Counted from the first letter of the stretch, positions 48,166 to 57,133 are shown. The stretch is 64,000 bases of DNA from Nocardiopsis sp. CNT312 (GCF_000515115.1 NZ_AZXF01000018.1:62204-126203), one strand, 5' to 3'. Numbers and translations: made by a program. Notes: generated by a model not told the origin, from the letters alone.

Positions 48166-48887
48166 GGACGAGACTCGGCATACTCGTCATCCACAACGAT
48201 CCCGTCCCCGAAGCGGAGATCTGGCGTTCGGCCGGACCCGACACGAGTGTGCACACAGCGCGGTTCTGGACACCGCGTCCCTTCGGAACCGAATTCACCG
48301 GCCTGGACCTGGCGGAGCTCCTCTCCGGGACCGGGCTGGACACCGCCGTACGCCAGTTGGGCGACCTGGGCGTGCACGCACTGGGTTACTGCTTCACCAG
48401 CAGCAGCGTGTTCGGGGGAACGGCGTTCGACACCGCCTTCAGCGCACACGTCGAAGAGCTGTCCGGCGGGGTCCCCACGGTCACGGCGGGCCAGGCCATC
48501 CGGGAGGAGCTGGCCGGAGCCGGTGGCGGCGGGATCGCCGTGGTGGCACCGCCGTGGTTCAGCGACGGCACGTTGGAGGCCATCAGCGCCTACGTCCCGG
48601 TGCCGGTGCGACAGGTCATCCGCTTCGAGCTGCCGCCGGAGTGGGACGGTATCGCGCGCCCCGACCTCTTCGACCGGGGCGCGCGCTTCGCCGTGGACCA
48701 GGCCGAGCTCGAACTCCAGGTTCTACGGCGGCTGGGGCCGGGCATCGGGACCGTGCTCGTCCCCGGCGGCGGCTTCGCCAGCCTCACCGCGGCGGAGCGG
48801 CTGCGCAGATCGCGGGGGCTGAGGGTCGTCTCCTCCAACTCCGCCCTCCTGCGGGCCTTGGAGAGACGGGCGGCCCCGATGCCGTGA
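48162..48887 (+). CDS. Asp/Glu racemase / maleate isomerase / arylmalonate decarboxylase superfamily protein
   Basis: A 241-residue protein with the superfamily layout: RTRLGILVIHNDPVPEAEIW, the first cysteine loop HALGYCFTSSSVFGG, RQVIRFELPPEW and VLVPGGGFASLTAAERL. The second catalytic cysteine expected in the C-terminal half is replaced by PGGGF, so only one cysteine remains, as in arylmalonate decarboxylase. It is the last gene of the operon (GTGA overlap), just before the terminator. If the product is a maleimide, a maleate/maleimide-related role in tailoring or detoxification is attractive but unproven. Confidence 0.78.
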   Translation: MRTRLGILVIHNDPVPEAEIWRSAGPDTSVHTARFWTPRPFGTEFTGLDLAELLSGTGLDTAVRQLGDLGVHALGYCFTSSSVFGGTAFDTAFSAHVEELSGGVPTVTAGQAIREELAGAGGGGIAVVAPPWFSDGTLEAISAYVPVPVRQVIRFELPPEWDGIARPDLFDRGARFAVDQAELELQVLRRLGPGIGTVLVPGGGFASLTAAERLRRSRGLRVVSSNSALLRALERRAAPMP

Positions 48888-48920
48888 GACGGCCCGACCG
48901 CCGGGGCCACGCCGGACAAG

Positions 48921-48958
48921 GGCGTAGCGGAGACGGCCCCTCCCGACTCCGCTACGCC
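48921..48958 (+). terminator. terminator of the C-nucleoside-type operon
   Basis: GGCGTAGCGGAG (48921-48932) pairs perfectly with CTCCGCTACGCC (48947-48958) around a 14-nt loop, 33 nt after the last stop. The remaining sequence to 49330 contains no supported gene. Confidence 0.8.
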
Positions 48959-49330
48959 ACGGCGGTGCCGATCAGGTGCGGTCCTCGCACCCAAGGGCTG
49001 TCTCTTGGACGCGGTACCGCACACCAGGGGCGGCGGGGGCACCCACGGGGTTCTGGAGGCCTACCGCGCCGCCAGGCGTCCTGTACGGGCGCTGGCAGGC
49101 GGGGAGGCGAGCGGGACACGGCCCAGTCACACCCGGTCTCCGCCGGGCCCCCGACCCGTCAGCCGGGGCCTCCCCCCTTCTCGGCTCGCGGACACCGATC
49201 CCTCACCTCCTTCCTTGGTCCACGGGGCCTGGGAGCGCGCCTCCCGCCCTGGCCGCAGCCATGGATTCTTTGCCCACGGCCCCCCTATGGGAACCGGTCA
49301 GAACGGGAATCACGGTTCGAGGGAGGTCCC

Positions 49331-50005
49331 ATGTCCACACGCCCAAGCACCGTCGCCTTCGACGTGCTCGAAACCCTGGTGGACCTGGATCCGCTCCGTG
49401 CGCGGCTGGAGGAGATCGGCCAGCCCGGACGGTTGCTGGAGCCGTGGTTCATGCGCTTCCAACGCGATTCGATGGCTCTGGCCCTCACCGGGGACTTCGG
49501 GGAGTTCGGGTCGGTAGCACGGCAGGCGCTGCGCACCGACACCGGACACACCGCGTCCGAGGAGGCCATCAACCACGTCCTGGAGGGGTTCAGCCGCCTG
49601 CCCGCGCACCCCGACGCCGAACCTGCGCTGCGGCGGCTGTCCGAGGCCGGGCTGGGCGTCGGCTGCCTGACCGTCGGCAGCACGGAGAACACGGCGTACT
49701 GTCTGGAGCAGGCGGGCCTGACACGCTACGTGGACCGGGTGGTCACCGCGGAGCGGGTCGGCACCTGGAAACCCGCACCCTCCGTCTACCGCGCGGCGGC
49801 CGAGGAGCTGGGAACGCCGCCGGGTGCCATGGCGCTGGTCGCGGTGCACGCCTGGGACTGCCATGGGGCCAAACGCGCGGGTTGCCTCGCCGGTTGGTGC
49901 GCACGGCTGGAAGGGCGCTACGGCGACGTCTTCACCGCACCCGACGTGACCGGTGCCGATCTCGTCCAGGTCGCCGAACGCCTGTTGGAGCTGTCCGCCG
50001 ACTGA
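49331..50005 (+). CDS. HAD-superfamily haloacid dehalogenase-like hydrolase
   Basis: A 224-residue HAD hydrolase of the type II (L-2-haloacid dehalogenase-like) shape: FDVLETLVDLDP with the nucleophile Asp, LTVGSTENT as motif II, and a WKPAPSVYRAA lysine motif. The usual motif IV acidic pair is VHAWDCHGAKRAG. ATG 49331 follows GGGAGG. It is monocistronic, separated from the preceding operon by a terminator. The substrate is unknown. The 210 nt after it contain no clear gene. Confidence 0.85.
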   Translation: MSTRPSTVAFDVLETLVDLDPLRARLEEIGQPGRLLEPWFMRFQRDSMALALTGDFGEFGSVARQALRTDTGHTASEEAINHVLEGFSRLPAHPDAEPALRRLSEAGLGVGCLTVGSTENTAYCLEQAGLTRYVDRVVTAERVGTWKPAPSVYRAAAEELGTPPGAMALVAVHAWDCHGAKRAGCLAGWCARLEGRYGDVFTAPDVTGADLVQVAERLLELSAD

Positions 50006-50214
50006 CCGCCCGCACGGACGCCGGGAGCGGCCGGGCCCCGCTCGGCCACCTCATCGAAGCGATCGGGAAGACGGTCCCCGGCACCCGGACCCACCTGCAC
50101 ACCGGCGGCCGGACACCGCATGGTCCTGGACACCGAGCGGGCCGCCGCCAACTGCATCGCGTGGCTGCGCGCGGGCGGCGAGGCCCTAGCGGCTCGGTCG
50201 GGGCGTCCGGCCCG

Positions 50215-51090
50215 CTAGGCGGCCAGCCGCAGGGACGGCGGCAGCGGGCAGTGCGCCCCGGCCAGACGGCACAGCAGGACCAGCCCGGCGGGGACGGCGA
50301 CGGCGATCGCGACGGCGGGGCCCCAGGGCGCGGGCAGTTCCTGGGCGAGCACGAGGACGCCCATGGCCAGGACGAAGAAGCCGAAGCCCCTCCGCAGTGC
50401 GGCCTCGGGGATCCGCGGGGTGAGGAGCGCGCCGAGGAACGATCCCGCGACGGCCGCGATGGTGACCGCTCCGACCAGGGGCCAGTCGAGACTCACCGCC
50501 GTCATGTAGCCGCCGAGTCCGGCGAAGGACTTCATGGCGATCACCAGCAGCGAGGTCCCCACGGCGGCCGGCATGCCGAGACCGCCGAGCAGGGCCAGGG
50601 CGGGCACGACGAGGAAGCCGCCGCCGGCGCCGACGAGCCCGGTGACCGCCCCGACGGCCAGACCCTCCAGGACGATCTTGGCCGGGGGCAGGTCCGTGCC
50701 CCGCGCACCCTCACCGCCTGCCGGGGCCTTCCTCCCCCGGATCATGGCCACGGCGGTGGTGACCATCATGAGCGCGAAGGCGACCATCAGGACGGGTCCG
50801 GGAATACGGCCGCCCACAAGGCCGCCCAGGAAGGCGCCGGCCATGCCCGAAGCACCGAAGACCAGACCGGTGCGCCAGCGCACGCTGCCCCGGCGCGCGT
50901 GGGTGGAAACGCTGATCAGCGACGTGGTGCCGACGACGAACAGGGAGGCGGCGATGGCCTCCTCCGGGGCCATTCCCGCGACGTAGGCGAGCAGCGGGAC
51001 CATGAGGATGGACCCGCCCCCTCCGAGCAGTCCGAGCGCGAGCCCCACCACCACGGCGAGGCCCACGACGAGGATCAGGTACAAGTCCAT
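50215..51090 (-). CDS. TauE/SafE sulfite exporter family membrane protein
   Basis: A 291-residue polytopic protein with eight hydrophobic segments and two TauE/SafE repeats, each beginning with a glycine-rich signature (GLALGLLGGGGSILMVPLL and GLVGAGGGFLVVPALALLG). It follows the MBL-rhodanese gene by 70 nt in the same direction. In comparable sulfur-oxidation loci it exports sulfite or thiosulfate formed from persulfides. Confidence 0.88.
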   Translation of the reverse strand: MDLYLILVVGLAVVVGLALGLLGGGGSILMVPLLAYVAGMAPEEAIAASLFVVGTTSLISVSTHARRGSVRWRTGLVFGASGMAGAFLGGLVGGRIPGPVLMVAFALMMVTTAVAMIRGRKAPAGGEGARGTDLPPAKIVLEGLAVGAVTGLVGAGGGFLVVPALALLGGLGMPAAVGTSLLVIAMKSFAGLGGYMTAVSLDWPLVGAVTIAAVAGSFLGALLTPRIPEAALRRGFGFFVLAMGVLVLAQELPAPWGPAVAIAVAVPAGLVLLCRLAGAHCPLPPSLRLAA

Positions 51091-51160
51091 ACTTCACTCT
51101 TTTCACGGCTGGGATCGCGGCCTGGATCGGCTGTCGACACGGCCGCTGCGGGCGGAGCGC

Positions 51161-52573
51161 TCAGGCGGTTCCGGCCGCGGAGCCCCGGCCTCGCTCCCAC
51201 GCGGCCCAGCCGGTGTAGCTGCCGTCGAGTTCGACCACGTCGTATCCGGCGCGGCGCAGGGCGCTGGCCGCGACGGAGTTGCGGGCCCCGGCCTGGCAGT
51301 AGCTGACGATGGTGCCTTCGGAGGGCAGTTCGTCGAGGTGCCACAGGACCCGGCCGGCGCTGAGCTGGCGTGAGCCGGGGATGTGTCCCGAGGCGTGCTC
51401 GGTCTTGTCGCGCACGTCCAGGACGAGCACGGCACCGGAGGACTCCAGATCCGCAGGGGCGATGACCGGCGGCACGGTCACCGGCAGGCCCTCCAGGGTG
51501 GCGGTGTAGCCGCTGACGCGGTCGATGCCCACGCGCAGCAGGTGGTCGCGGACCTCCCGTGCGGTGTCCCCGTCGGGTGCGAAGAGCACCAGCGGGCGGC
51601 TCTCGGTCTCCGGGTCGTAGGCCCAGGCCCCGAAGCTCGCGGCCTTGGCGGGCCCGGGGATGTTCAGGGCCCCGGCCACGGTGCCCTGGTGCACCTCGGT
51701 GTGGGGCCTGGTGTCGGCGAAGACGACCGCGTCCTCGCGCAGCAGCGCGCTGACCTCGTCCCCCGCGAGTTCGGCCGGTGCCTCCAGCGGTCCCAGAACC
51801 GCTGGCCCCTCCTTGTTCTGGCGCTTCATCCGGGCGAAGTAGGCGTGCGCGTCGGGTTGGCCGTCGAGGAGCTCGTCGATGAAGCCCTTCTCGTCCCCGT
51901 CCCGCAGGTAGGGGCCCCACCAGGCATTGAGGCGCTCGTATCCGACCGTGGTGGCGGGGAGCGCGCCCAAGGCCTTGCCGCAGGCGCTGCCGGAGCCGTG
52001 CCCGGGGTAGACCTGGACGTGGTCGGGCAGGGCCAGGAAGGTGTCGCGCAGGCTGGTGTACAGCAGGCGGGCACCCTCGAAACGGGTGTCCTGGCCGCCC
52101 GCGGCCTCGTCGAGCAGATCGGGGCGGCCCAGGTCACCGGCGAAGACGAAGTCGCCGGAGAGCAGGTAGCCCGGGTCCTCGCTGAACGCTCCGTCGGTGA
52201 CGAGGAACGACAGGTGCTCCGGGGTGTGGCCGGGCGTGTGGAGGGCACGGAAGGTGATGTTGCCGATGGTGATGGCGTCGCCGTGGCGGAGCCGTTCGGC
52301 GTCGAACCCGTACTGCCAGTCCTCACCGCCCTCACCGGAGACGTACGCCGTGGCACCCGTGGCCGCGGCGAGCTCCCGGGTTCCGGAGAGGTAGTCGGCG
52401 TGGATGTGGGTCTCGGCCACGGCCACGATCCGCGTGTTGTGTGCACGGGCCAGGTCGAGGTACTGGCCGACGTCGCGGCGGGCGTCGACCACGACGGCCT
52501 CCCCCCTGGCCTGACAGCCGATGAGGTAGCCGGTCTGGGCGAGGTCGTCGTCGTAGATGCGTTCCAGCAGCAT
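51161..52573 (-). CDS. MBL-fold persulfide dioxygenase-like protein fused to rhodanese domains
   Basis: A 470-residue fusion. The N-terminal metallo-beta-lactamase domain (1-250) carries THIHADYLSG, HTPGHTPEHL, LLSGDFVFAGDLGRPDLL and YPGHGSGSACG, the ETHE1-type iron-site pattern. A first rhodanese domain (about 265-350) lacks an active-site cysteine. The second (about 365-455) has the catalytic cysteine in VSYCQAGARNS. Such proteins oxidise glutathione- or thiol-persulfide and move sulfane sulfur. ATG 52573 follows AAGGAG; an operator-like palindrome lies 38 nt upstream. Confidence 0.9.
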   Translation of the reverse strand: MLLERIYDDDLAQTGYLIGCQARGEAVVVDARRDVGQYLDLARAHNTRIVAVAETHIHADYLSGTRELAAATGATAYVSGEGGEDWQYGFDAERLRHGDAITIGNITFRALHTPGHTPEHLSFLVTDGAFSEDPGYLLSGDFVFAGDLGRPDLLDEAAGGQDTRFEGARLLYTSLRDTFLALPDHVQVYPGHGSGSACGKALGALPATTVGYERLNAWWGPYLRDGDEKGFIDELLDGQPDAHAYFARMKRQNKEGPAVLGPLEAPAELAGDEVSALLREDAVVFADTRPHTEVHQGTVAGALNIPGPAKAASFGAWAYDPETESRPLVLFAPDGDTAREVRDHLLRVGIDRVSGYTATLEGLPVTVPPVIAPADLESSGAVLVLDVRDKTEHASGHIPGSRQLSAGRVLWHLDELPSEGTIVSYCQAGARNSVAASALRRAGYDVVELDGSYTGWAAWERGRGSAAGTA

Positions 52574-52610
52574 GGTCGCTCCTTGCGGGTGGTGCGCACC
52601 CCCTCCCCTG

Positions 52611-52627
52611 TATACCCCGGGGAGTAT
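52611..52627. promoter_or_regulatory. CsoR/CstR-like operator palindrome 1
   Basis: TATACCCCGGGGAGTAT, an inverted repeat of the (A)TACCCC...GGGGTA type bound by CsoR-family repressors, 38 nt upstream of the MBL-rhodanese ATG. Confidence 0.6.
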
Positions 52628-52758
52628 CAGACAGAGACAAGAGTGCGCCGGGTGTGCGGTTGTTCGGGGCCGCCACGCGCGGAAAGGGGTGGGGCGGCCC
52701 GGCGTGCGCGGCCGGAGGGAGGGGCCGGACCGGTCGTCTGCCTCGGGCTCGGGCCTGC

Positions 52759-53331
52759 TCAGCGGTCGACGGCGAGCCGGTCGAGGGACGCCCCGACGTC
52801 GACGGCGTTGCGCGGCTGGTTGTAGGGCAGCCGGGCCAGCGCCATACCCATGGCGCAGGTGTCGGTGACCGCGGCGAAGGTGAGCCCGGCTCCGATGATC
52901 CCGGCGGCCGCCACGGCCGGCGGCCACAGCAGGGAGGCCAGTACGGAGACGAGGACGACGCTTCCGGCGACCAGGCGGACCTGGCGCTCCAGTGCCCACC
53001 TCTGCCTGCCGCGCACGACCGGGGCGCCCTGGGCCTCCCAGGCGTTCATCCCGCCACTCATCACGACCGCGCCCCTCAGGCCGGCCGCGGCCAGCCTGTC
53101 CTGGCACTGGCGGGCCCGGTTGCCGGACTGGCAGACGAGGACCATGCGCCCTCTGACACCGCTGACGATGCGCTCCAGGTGCCGGTCCACCGCCTGCAAC
53201 GGCAGGTTGACCGCACCGGCGATGTGGGAGCTCTCGTACTCGGCGGGTGTGCGCACGTCCACCAGCACGGTGTCGGGGTCGGTCTCGACCAGGCCGCGCA
53301 CGGCCTGCACGTCGATGATGTCGTCGGTCAC
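52759..53331 (-). CDS. rhodanese with C-terminal DUF2892 membrane domain
   Basis: A 190-residue protein. The N-terminal rhodanese domain (1-105) has the active-site loop VCQSGNRARQC. After it come two hydrophobic segments (about 125-165) of the DUF2892 inner-membrane type (VRLVAGSVVLVSVLASLLWP, then a glycine-rich second segment). GTG 53331 follows GAGGAG; the longer frame upstream would run over the operator. It belongs with the MBL-rhodanese and TauE genes in a reactive-sulfur-handling unit. Confidence 0.88.
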   Translation of the reverse strand: MTDDIIDVQAVRGLVETDPDTVLVDVRTPAEYESSHIAGAVNLPLQAVDRHLERIVSGVRGRMVLVCQSGNRARQCQDRLAAAGLRGAVVMSGGMNAWEAQGAPVVRGRQRWALERQVRLVAGSVVLVSVLASLLWPPAVAAAGIIGAGLTFAAVTDTCAMGMALARLPYNQPRNAVDVGASLDRLAVDR

Positions 53332-53361
53332 GGGTCTCCTCAGTGGTAGTACGGCCCCCTC

Positions 53362-53378
53362 GATACCCCGGGGTGTAC
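53362..53378. promoter_or_regulatory. CsoR/CstR-like operator palindrome 2
   Basis: GATACCCCGGGGTGTAC, the same motif, 31 nt upstream of the rhodanese-DUF2892 GTG. Confidence 0.6.
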
Positions 53379-53634
53379 CCGGAAGGCGGGGAGGCCCCTT
53401 CGATGCGGCACGGGGGATGCATCGACCCCCGTGCCCCCTCATGGATCCTTGCGCCAGGGGGGGTATCCGTAAGCCGTGCTCCACCCCCGGCAGACACCCT
53501 GACCCCTGCGCCGAGGCCAGGAACAGCCCCTCCGGTCCAGCCTCGTGATGCCGGGCCCGTCACCGTCCCGACGTGTGGTGGAGCGGTGGCGCATGCCGCT
53601 GGCGGCACCCCTCCGTCCCCTCATCACTCGTCAA

Positions 53635-53651
53635 CATACCCCCCGGTGTAC
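53635..53651. promoter_or_regulatory. CsoR/CstR-like operator palindrome 3
   Basis: CATACCCCCCGGTGTAC, a third copy about 300 nt further out, with no assigned gene directly beside it. It could serve an unrecognised plus-strand gene in 53.7-54.0 kb or be an auxiliary site. Confidence 0.5.
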
Positions 53652-54392
53652 CTGTTCCGCCAGTGACGTACGTCATGCAGGCGCACACCCCGGTTTCCGG
53701 GCCCCTGGAACCGGACCGGGCCATTGGCCGTCCGTGAGGACGGCGGAGAGGGGCCCAGGCCAACGCTCCGCGGTCTGCGGCGGGGGAGGGGGACCCGGAT
53801 GGCGGTGCGTGGCTTTGGCCTCGCCTGGTGCGCGGGGTGCGGGGCCAGCACCGACCCGGACCTGCCGAGCGAGGCACCCGCACACGCCCACCTGGTCACC
53901 GCCGCGCAGTGCCCCGGCATCGCGGCACAGGAGACGTACCGCTCCCCCGACGCGGGGTCGGCGACCACCTGGCGCCCCTGCCCGGGACGGCCGGACACTG
54001 GACGGGCGAGCGGGTGTCGGCCCTGACCACGGGCGGCTGAGGCCCGCGCACCCCGTCCCGGCCTCCGCGTGCGGTCCGGGTCTCCGGCGTCCGCGACCCC
54101 ACCCCGCAGCCGCCGCCGACCGCACCGGTCTCTACACTGGTATCCCACAACGGGTACCATGCCCCGTTTTCTCGAGTTAGCGCTGCCTCCTCCCCCGCAG
54201 CGGCCCCGAGGGCCACCCACCCCCCTCGAACCCACGACCGCGGCACCGACCGGGTCCGGACCGACCCCGCTATCGCGGAGACTCAACCGCGCCCGGTTCA
54301 TCCGATCATCCCGGCACCGGCGACCGGTCATCCGATTCATCATCCGCCCCTCCGCCCACCGAAGGGACCGGGCCCCCACGCCCGACCACACG
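53652..54392. other. 740-nt region, no confidently supported gene
   Basis: Frames at 53799-54026 (plus) begin AVRGFGLAWCAGCG and could encode a small zinc-ribbon protein, but they have no convincing ribosome-binding site and lose protein-like character after 25 residues. The rest looks like untranslated leader of the TrkA-type gene. Confidence 0.45.
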
Positions 54393-55760
54393 ATGAACCG
54401 ACCCATGGATCAGACCAGCCCCCGCGTCCGACACCGCTCCTTCGTCGTCATCGGCGACACCAATCCCGCACGCGGGGTGTGCGCGTCACTACGCGAGGAC
54501 GGCTTCAGCGTCCGGCACCTGGCCCGCCCCAACGACGAGGAGCTGCGCGCGGCGATGGCGACCCCCCGCGACGCCGTGGCGGTCCTGTTGCACGAGGACG
54601 CCGCCGCGCTGCGGTACGCGCTCGCGGTCGCCCACATGTCCCCCGACGTCCCCATCACCGTGACGATCTTCGACCGGACCGTGGCCGACGAACTGCTCCG
54701 GCTGCTGCCGCAGTGCCACGTCACCTCCCCCGCCGACCTGGCCGCCCCCGCGCTGGCCGGACCGTGCACCGACGCCGACATCGCCGCGCTGCGCGGGGAG
54801 GCGTCCGGGGCCGAGGCGGTGCGGGTGGACGGGGAGGGCGTCCCGCGCACCGTGGGCTGGTCGCGCGGGCGCGCGGGCTGGCGGTCCTGGTGGGGCCGGG
54901 TGGCCGGACAGCTCCGCTCCTACGACGAGGGCACCAGGCTCATGCTCGGCGGCCTGGCCGGGATCACGGCGGCACTGCTGTGCGACTGGCTGTGGCTGCT
55001 CAACCTCGGCCACCCACCGGCCGAGGCCTTCTTCGACGCGGCCCGGGTCGTCTCCGCCGTCGGCCCTGCGGACGCGGGCCACCACTCGACCGCCTACCAG
55101 GTGGTCGCCGGCCTGCTCATGCTCGGCACCATCGTCTTCACCGCCGTGTTCACCGCGGGCCTGATCGAGCGCCTGCTCGGCCCCCGGCTGGTGGGTCTCA
55201 TCGGGACCCGTACCGTCCCCCGGTTCGGCCACGTCATCGTCGTCGGGGTGGGGCAGGTCGGGCTGCGGCTGTGCTGCGAGCTGCGGAGCCTGGGCATCCC
55301 CGTCGTGGGGGTGGAGCGGGACCCCCGCGCACCGAACGTCCGGATCGCCCGGTCCCTGGGCATCCCGGTCCTGGCCGGGGACGGCGGCGACCGGGCCGTC
55401 CTGGAACGGCTGCACCTGCGTCGGGCCCGGGCCCTGGCGGCCGTGGGCTCGGACGACCTCGACAACATCGCCGTGTCCATCGCCGCGCAGGGCGTATCCC
55501 CCGGTACCAGGGTCGTCATCCGGGCGGGCGAGCACGAGGCGATCGCCGAGACCCGCTCGCTCCTGCCCCTGGGCACGATCCGCGACGTGACCAGCCTGTG
55601 CACCGCCTACGTCCTGGCCCGGCTCACGGGGATGGACGCCACCGGTGTGGTCGAGCACCGGGACGAGGTGTCCGTGCGCCTGTCCGACGGCACCTTCGAG
55701 CCCTGGCCGTTGGCCACCCGCCGCGACTGCGCGCACGTGGACACCGCGGTCCCGGCCTGA
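54393..55760 (+). CDS. TrkA-N/RCK-domain channel-like protein
   Basis: A 455-residue protein with a soluble N-terminal domain (1-170), two membrane segments (LMLGGLAGITAALLCDWLWL and VVAGLLMLGTIVFTAVFTAG) and a C-terminal TrkA-N/RCK Rossmann domain (HVIVVGVGQVGLRLCCEL ... GDGGDRAVLERL). The layout resembles 2TM-RCK potassium channels, but the expected TVGYGD filter between the membrane segments reads SAVGPADAG, so ion selectivity may be lost or changed. ATG 54393 (or 54405) is the start. Confidence 0.75.
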   Translation: MNRPMDQTSPRVRHRSFVVIGDTNPARGVCASLREDGFSVRHLARPNDEELRAAMATPRDAVAVLLHEDAAALRYALAVAHMSPDVPITVTIFDRTVADELLRLLPQCHVTSPADLAAPALAGPCTDADIAALRGEASGAEAVRVDGEGVPRTVGWSRGRAGWRSWWGRVAGQLRSYDEGTRLMLGGLAGITAALLCDWLWLLNLGHPPAEAFFDAARVVSAVGPADAGHHSTAYQVVAGLLMLGTIVFTAVFTAGLIERLLGPRLVGLIGTRTVPRFGHVIVVGVGQVGLRLCCELRSLGIPVVGVERDPRAPNVRIARSLGIPVLAGDGGDRAVLERLHLRRARALAAVGSDDLDNIAVSIAAQGVSPGTRVVIRAGEHEAIAETRSLLPLGTIRDVTSLCTAYVLARLTGMDATGVVEHRDEVSVRLSDGTFEPWPLATRRDCAHVDTAVPA

Positions 55761-55971
55761 ACGGGGCCGTCCGCCCGGCGGTCACCGACCGTGTCCGGAG
55801 GACCCGACACGGTGCGCTGCGTCGTCTTCGGATACGGCGGCCGAGACGGCGACGGCCGCACCGACGCGGCGGACCGGGGACACGTTCGCGCGCCCTTCGT
55901 GCCCGCTGGCGCGTCCCCGGATTCAGCCATTTCCCGGACACCCCCGGTGCCGGAGTCCTAACCTGGGGAAT

Positions 55972-57069
55972 ATGGGCGATCACGTACTGTTGACCGGCGC
56001 GACCGGGTTCCTGGGCGGCTACCTGGCGGGCGAACTGCTCACCCGCACCTCCGCGACCATCCACTGCCTGGTGCGGGGACGCAGCGGAGGCGGCGGTGAG
56101 GCGCGGCTGCTCGCCGGGCTGCGGAGGGTCGGCACCGAGGCCGACGGACGCGTGCGGATGGTGCACGGGAACCTGCGCAAGCCCCGTCTGGGGCTGTCGG
56201 ACCGGGAGTACGCGCGGCTGGCCGAACGGATCGGTGCGGTGTACCACTGCGCGGCCTCGGTCAACCTCGCCGCGCACCGCGACAGGCTCGCTCCGACCAA
56301 CGTGGACGGCACCCGGGCGGTGCTCGCGCTGGCCGGCCACGGGGGGCGGCGCACCCCGGTGCACCTGGTCTCCACCCAGGGTGTGTTCATCGCCGCCCGC
56401 GCCGCAGGGGCTGCGGTCATCGCCGAGGACACCCCGGTCCCCTCAGCCTACGCGGGTACCATCGGCTACACGCAGACCAAGTGGGAGGCCGAGGAGGCGG
56501 CACGGGCCGCCGACGTACCGGTGGCCGTGTACCGCCCGGGGGTCGTCCTGGGCCACAGCACGACCGGCCACTGCTCCGACAACGACTTCCTGGCCCGCCT
56601 ACTGCGGGCGGTGGTCCGGGTGGGTGCGGCCCCGGACTGCGAGGGCGACATCACGGTGAGTCCGGTCGACTACGTGGCCCGTGCCATCGTCGACCTCTCG
56701 CAGCGGCCCGACGCGCCGGGCCGGACCTTCCACACCACCCACCCCGAACACCTGGCCTTCCGCGAGGTCTTCGACCACGCGCGGGCGCTAGGCTATCCGC
56801 TGCGCGCGTGCTCCCTGGAGGAGTGGCACGGCCTGCTCCGCGACGACATCGGCTCCTCAGACTCCTTCGTCATGCTGGCGCTGTGGAAGGTGGTCGACCA
56901 CCTCCTCGCCACCCGGCCGGAGTACCGGATCCCCAGGATCGACAGTTCGGCCACGCTGGCCCGGACCGGTGCCGCGCCCCCTTGGCCGGACCGCGACTTC
57001 TTCGGCCGCACCATCGACCACCTGGCGGGCAGGGAGGTCCTGCCTCCGCTGCCGCTGGCCCGTGCCTGA
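55972..57069 (+). CDS. extended SDR / thioester reductase-like protein
   Basis: A 365-residue extended short-chain dehydrogenase: TGATGFLGGYL cofactor motif at residues 8-18, VYHCAASVNLAA, VSTQGV, and the catalytic YTQTK. It resembles the reductase domain (NAD-binding_4/SDR_e1) that releases carrier-bound acyl chains as aldehydes, but here it is a separate protein with no carrier or ligase gene beside it. The role is open. ATG 55972 follows AACCTGGGGAAT, a weak ribosome-binding site. Confidence 0.8.
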   Translation: MGDHVLLTGATGFLGGYLAGELLTRTSATIHCLVRGRSGGGGEARLLAGLRRVGTEADGRVRMVHGNLRKPRLGLSDREYARLAERIGAVYHCAASVNLAAHRDRLAPTNVDGTRAVLALAGHGGRRTPVHLVSTQGVFIAARAAGAAVIAEDTPVPSAYAGTIGYTQTKWEAEEAARAADVPVAVYRPGVVLGHSTTGHCSDNDFLARLLRAVVRVGAAPDCEGDITVSPVDYVARAIVDLSQRPDAPGRTFHTTHPEHLAFREVFDHARALGYPLRACSLEEWHGLLRDDIGSSDSFVMLALWKVVDHLLATRPEYRIPRIDSSATLARTGAAPPWPDRDFFGRTIDHLAGREVLPPLPLARA

Positions 57070-57088
57070 ACGGTCCGGGCCACGGGTG

Positions 57089-57113
57089 CGGGGCGGCCGC
57101 CGGGGCCGCCCCG
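57089..57113. terminator. hairpin between convergent genes
   Basis: CGGGGCGGC (57089-57097) pairs with GCCGCCCCG (57105-57113), between the SDR gene stop and the convergent EF-hand gene stop. Confidence 0.65.
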
Positions 57114-57133
57114 AACCCGCCCGCGGCGGAAGG

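Noticed and set aside
50119-50217. Short plus-strand frame resembling the tail of an alpha/beta hydrolase
   Set aside because: Only about 30 residues with no upstream domain in any frame; too short to support a pseudogene call.
53799-54026. Small plus-strand ORF with WCAGCG near its start
   Set aside because: No good ribosome-binding site and the sequence becomes low-complexity; mentioned only in the gap description.
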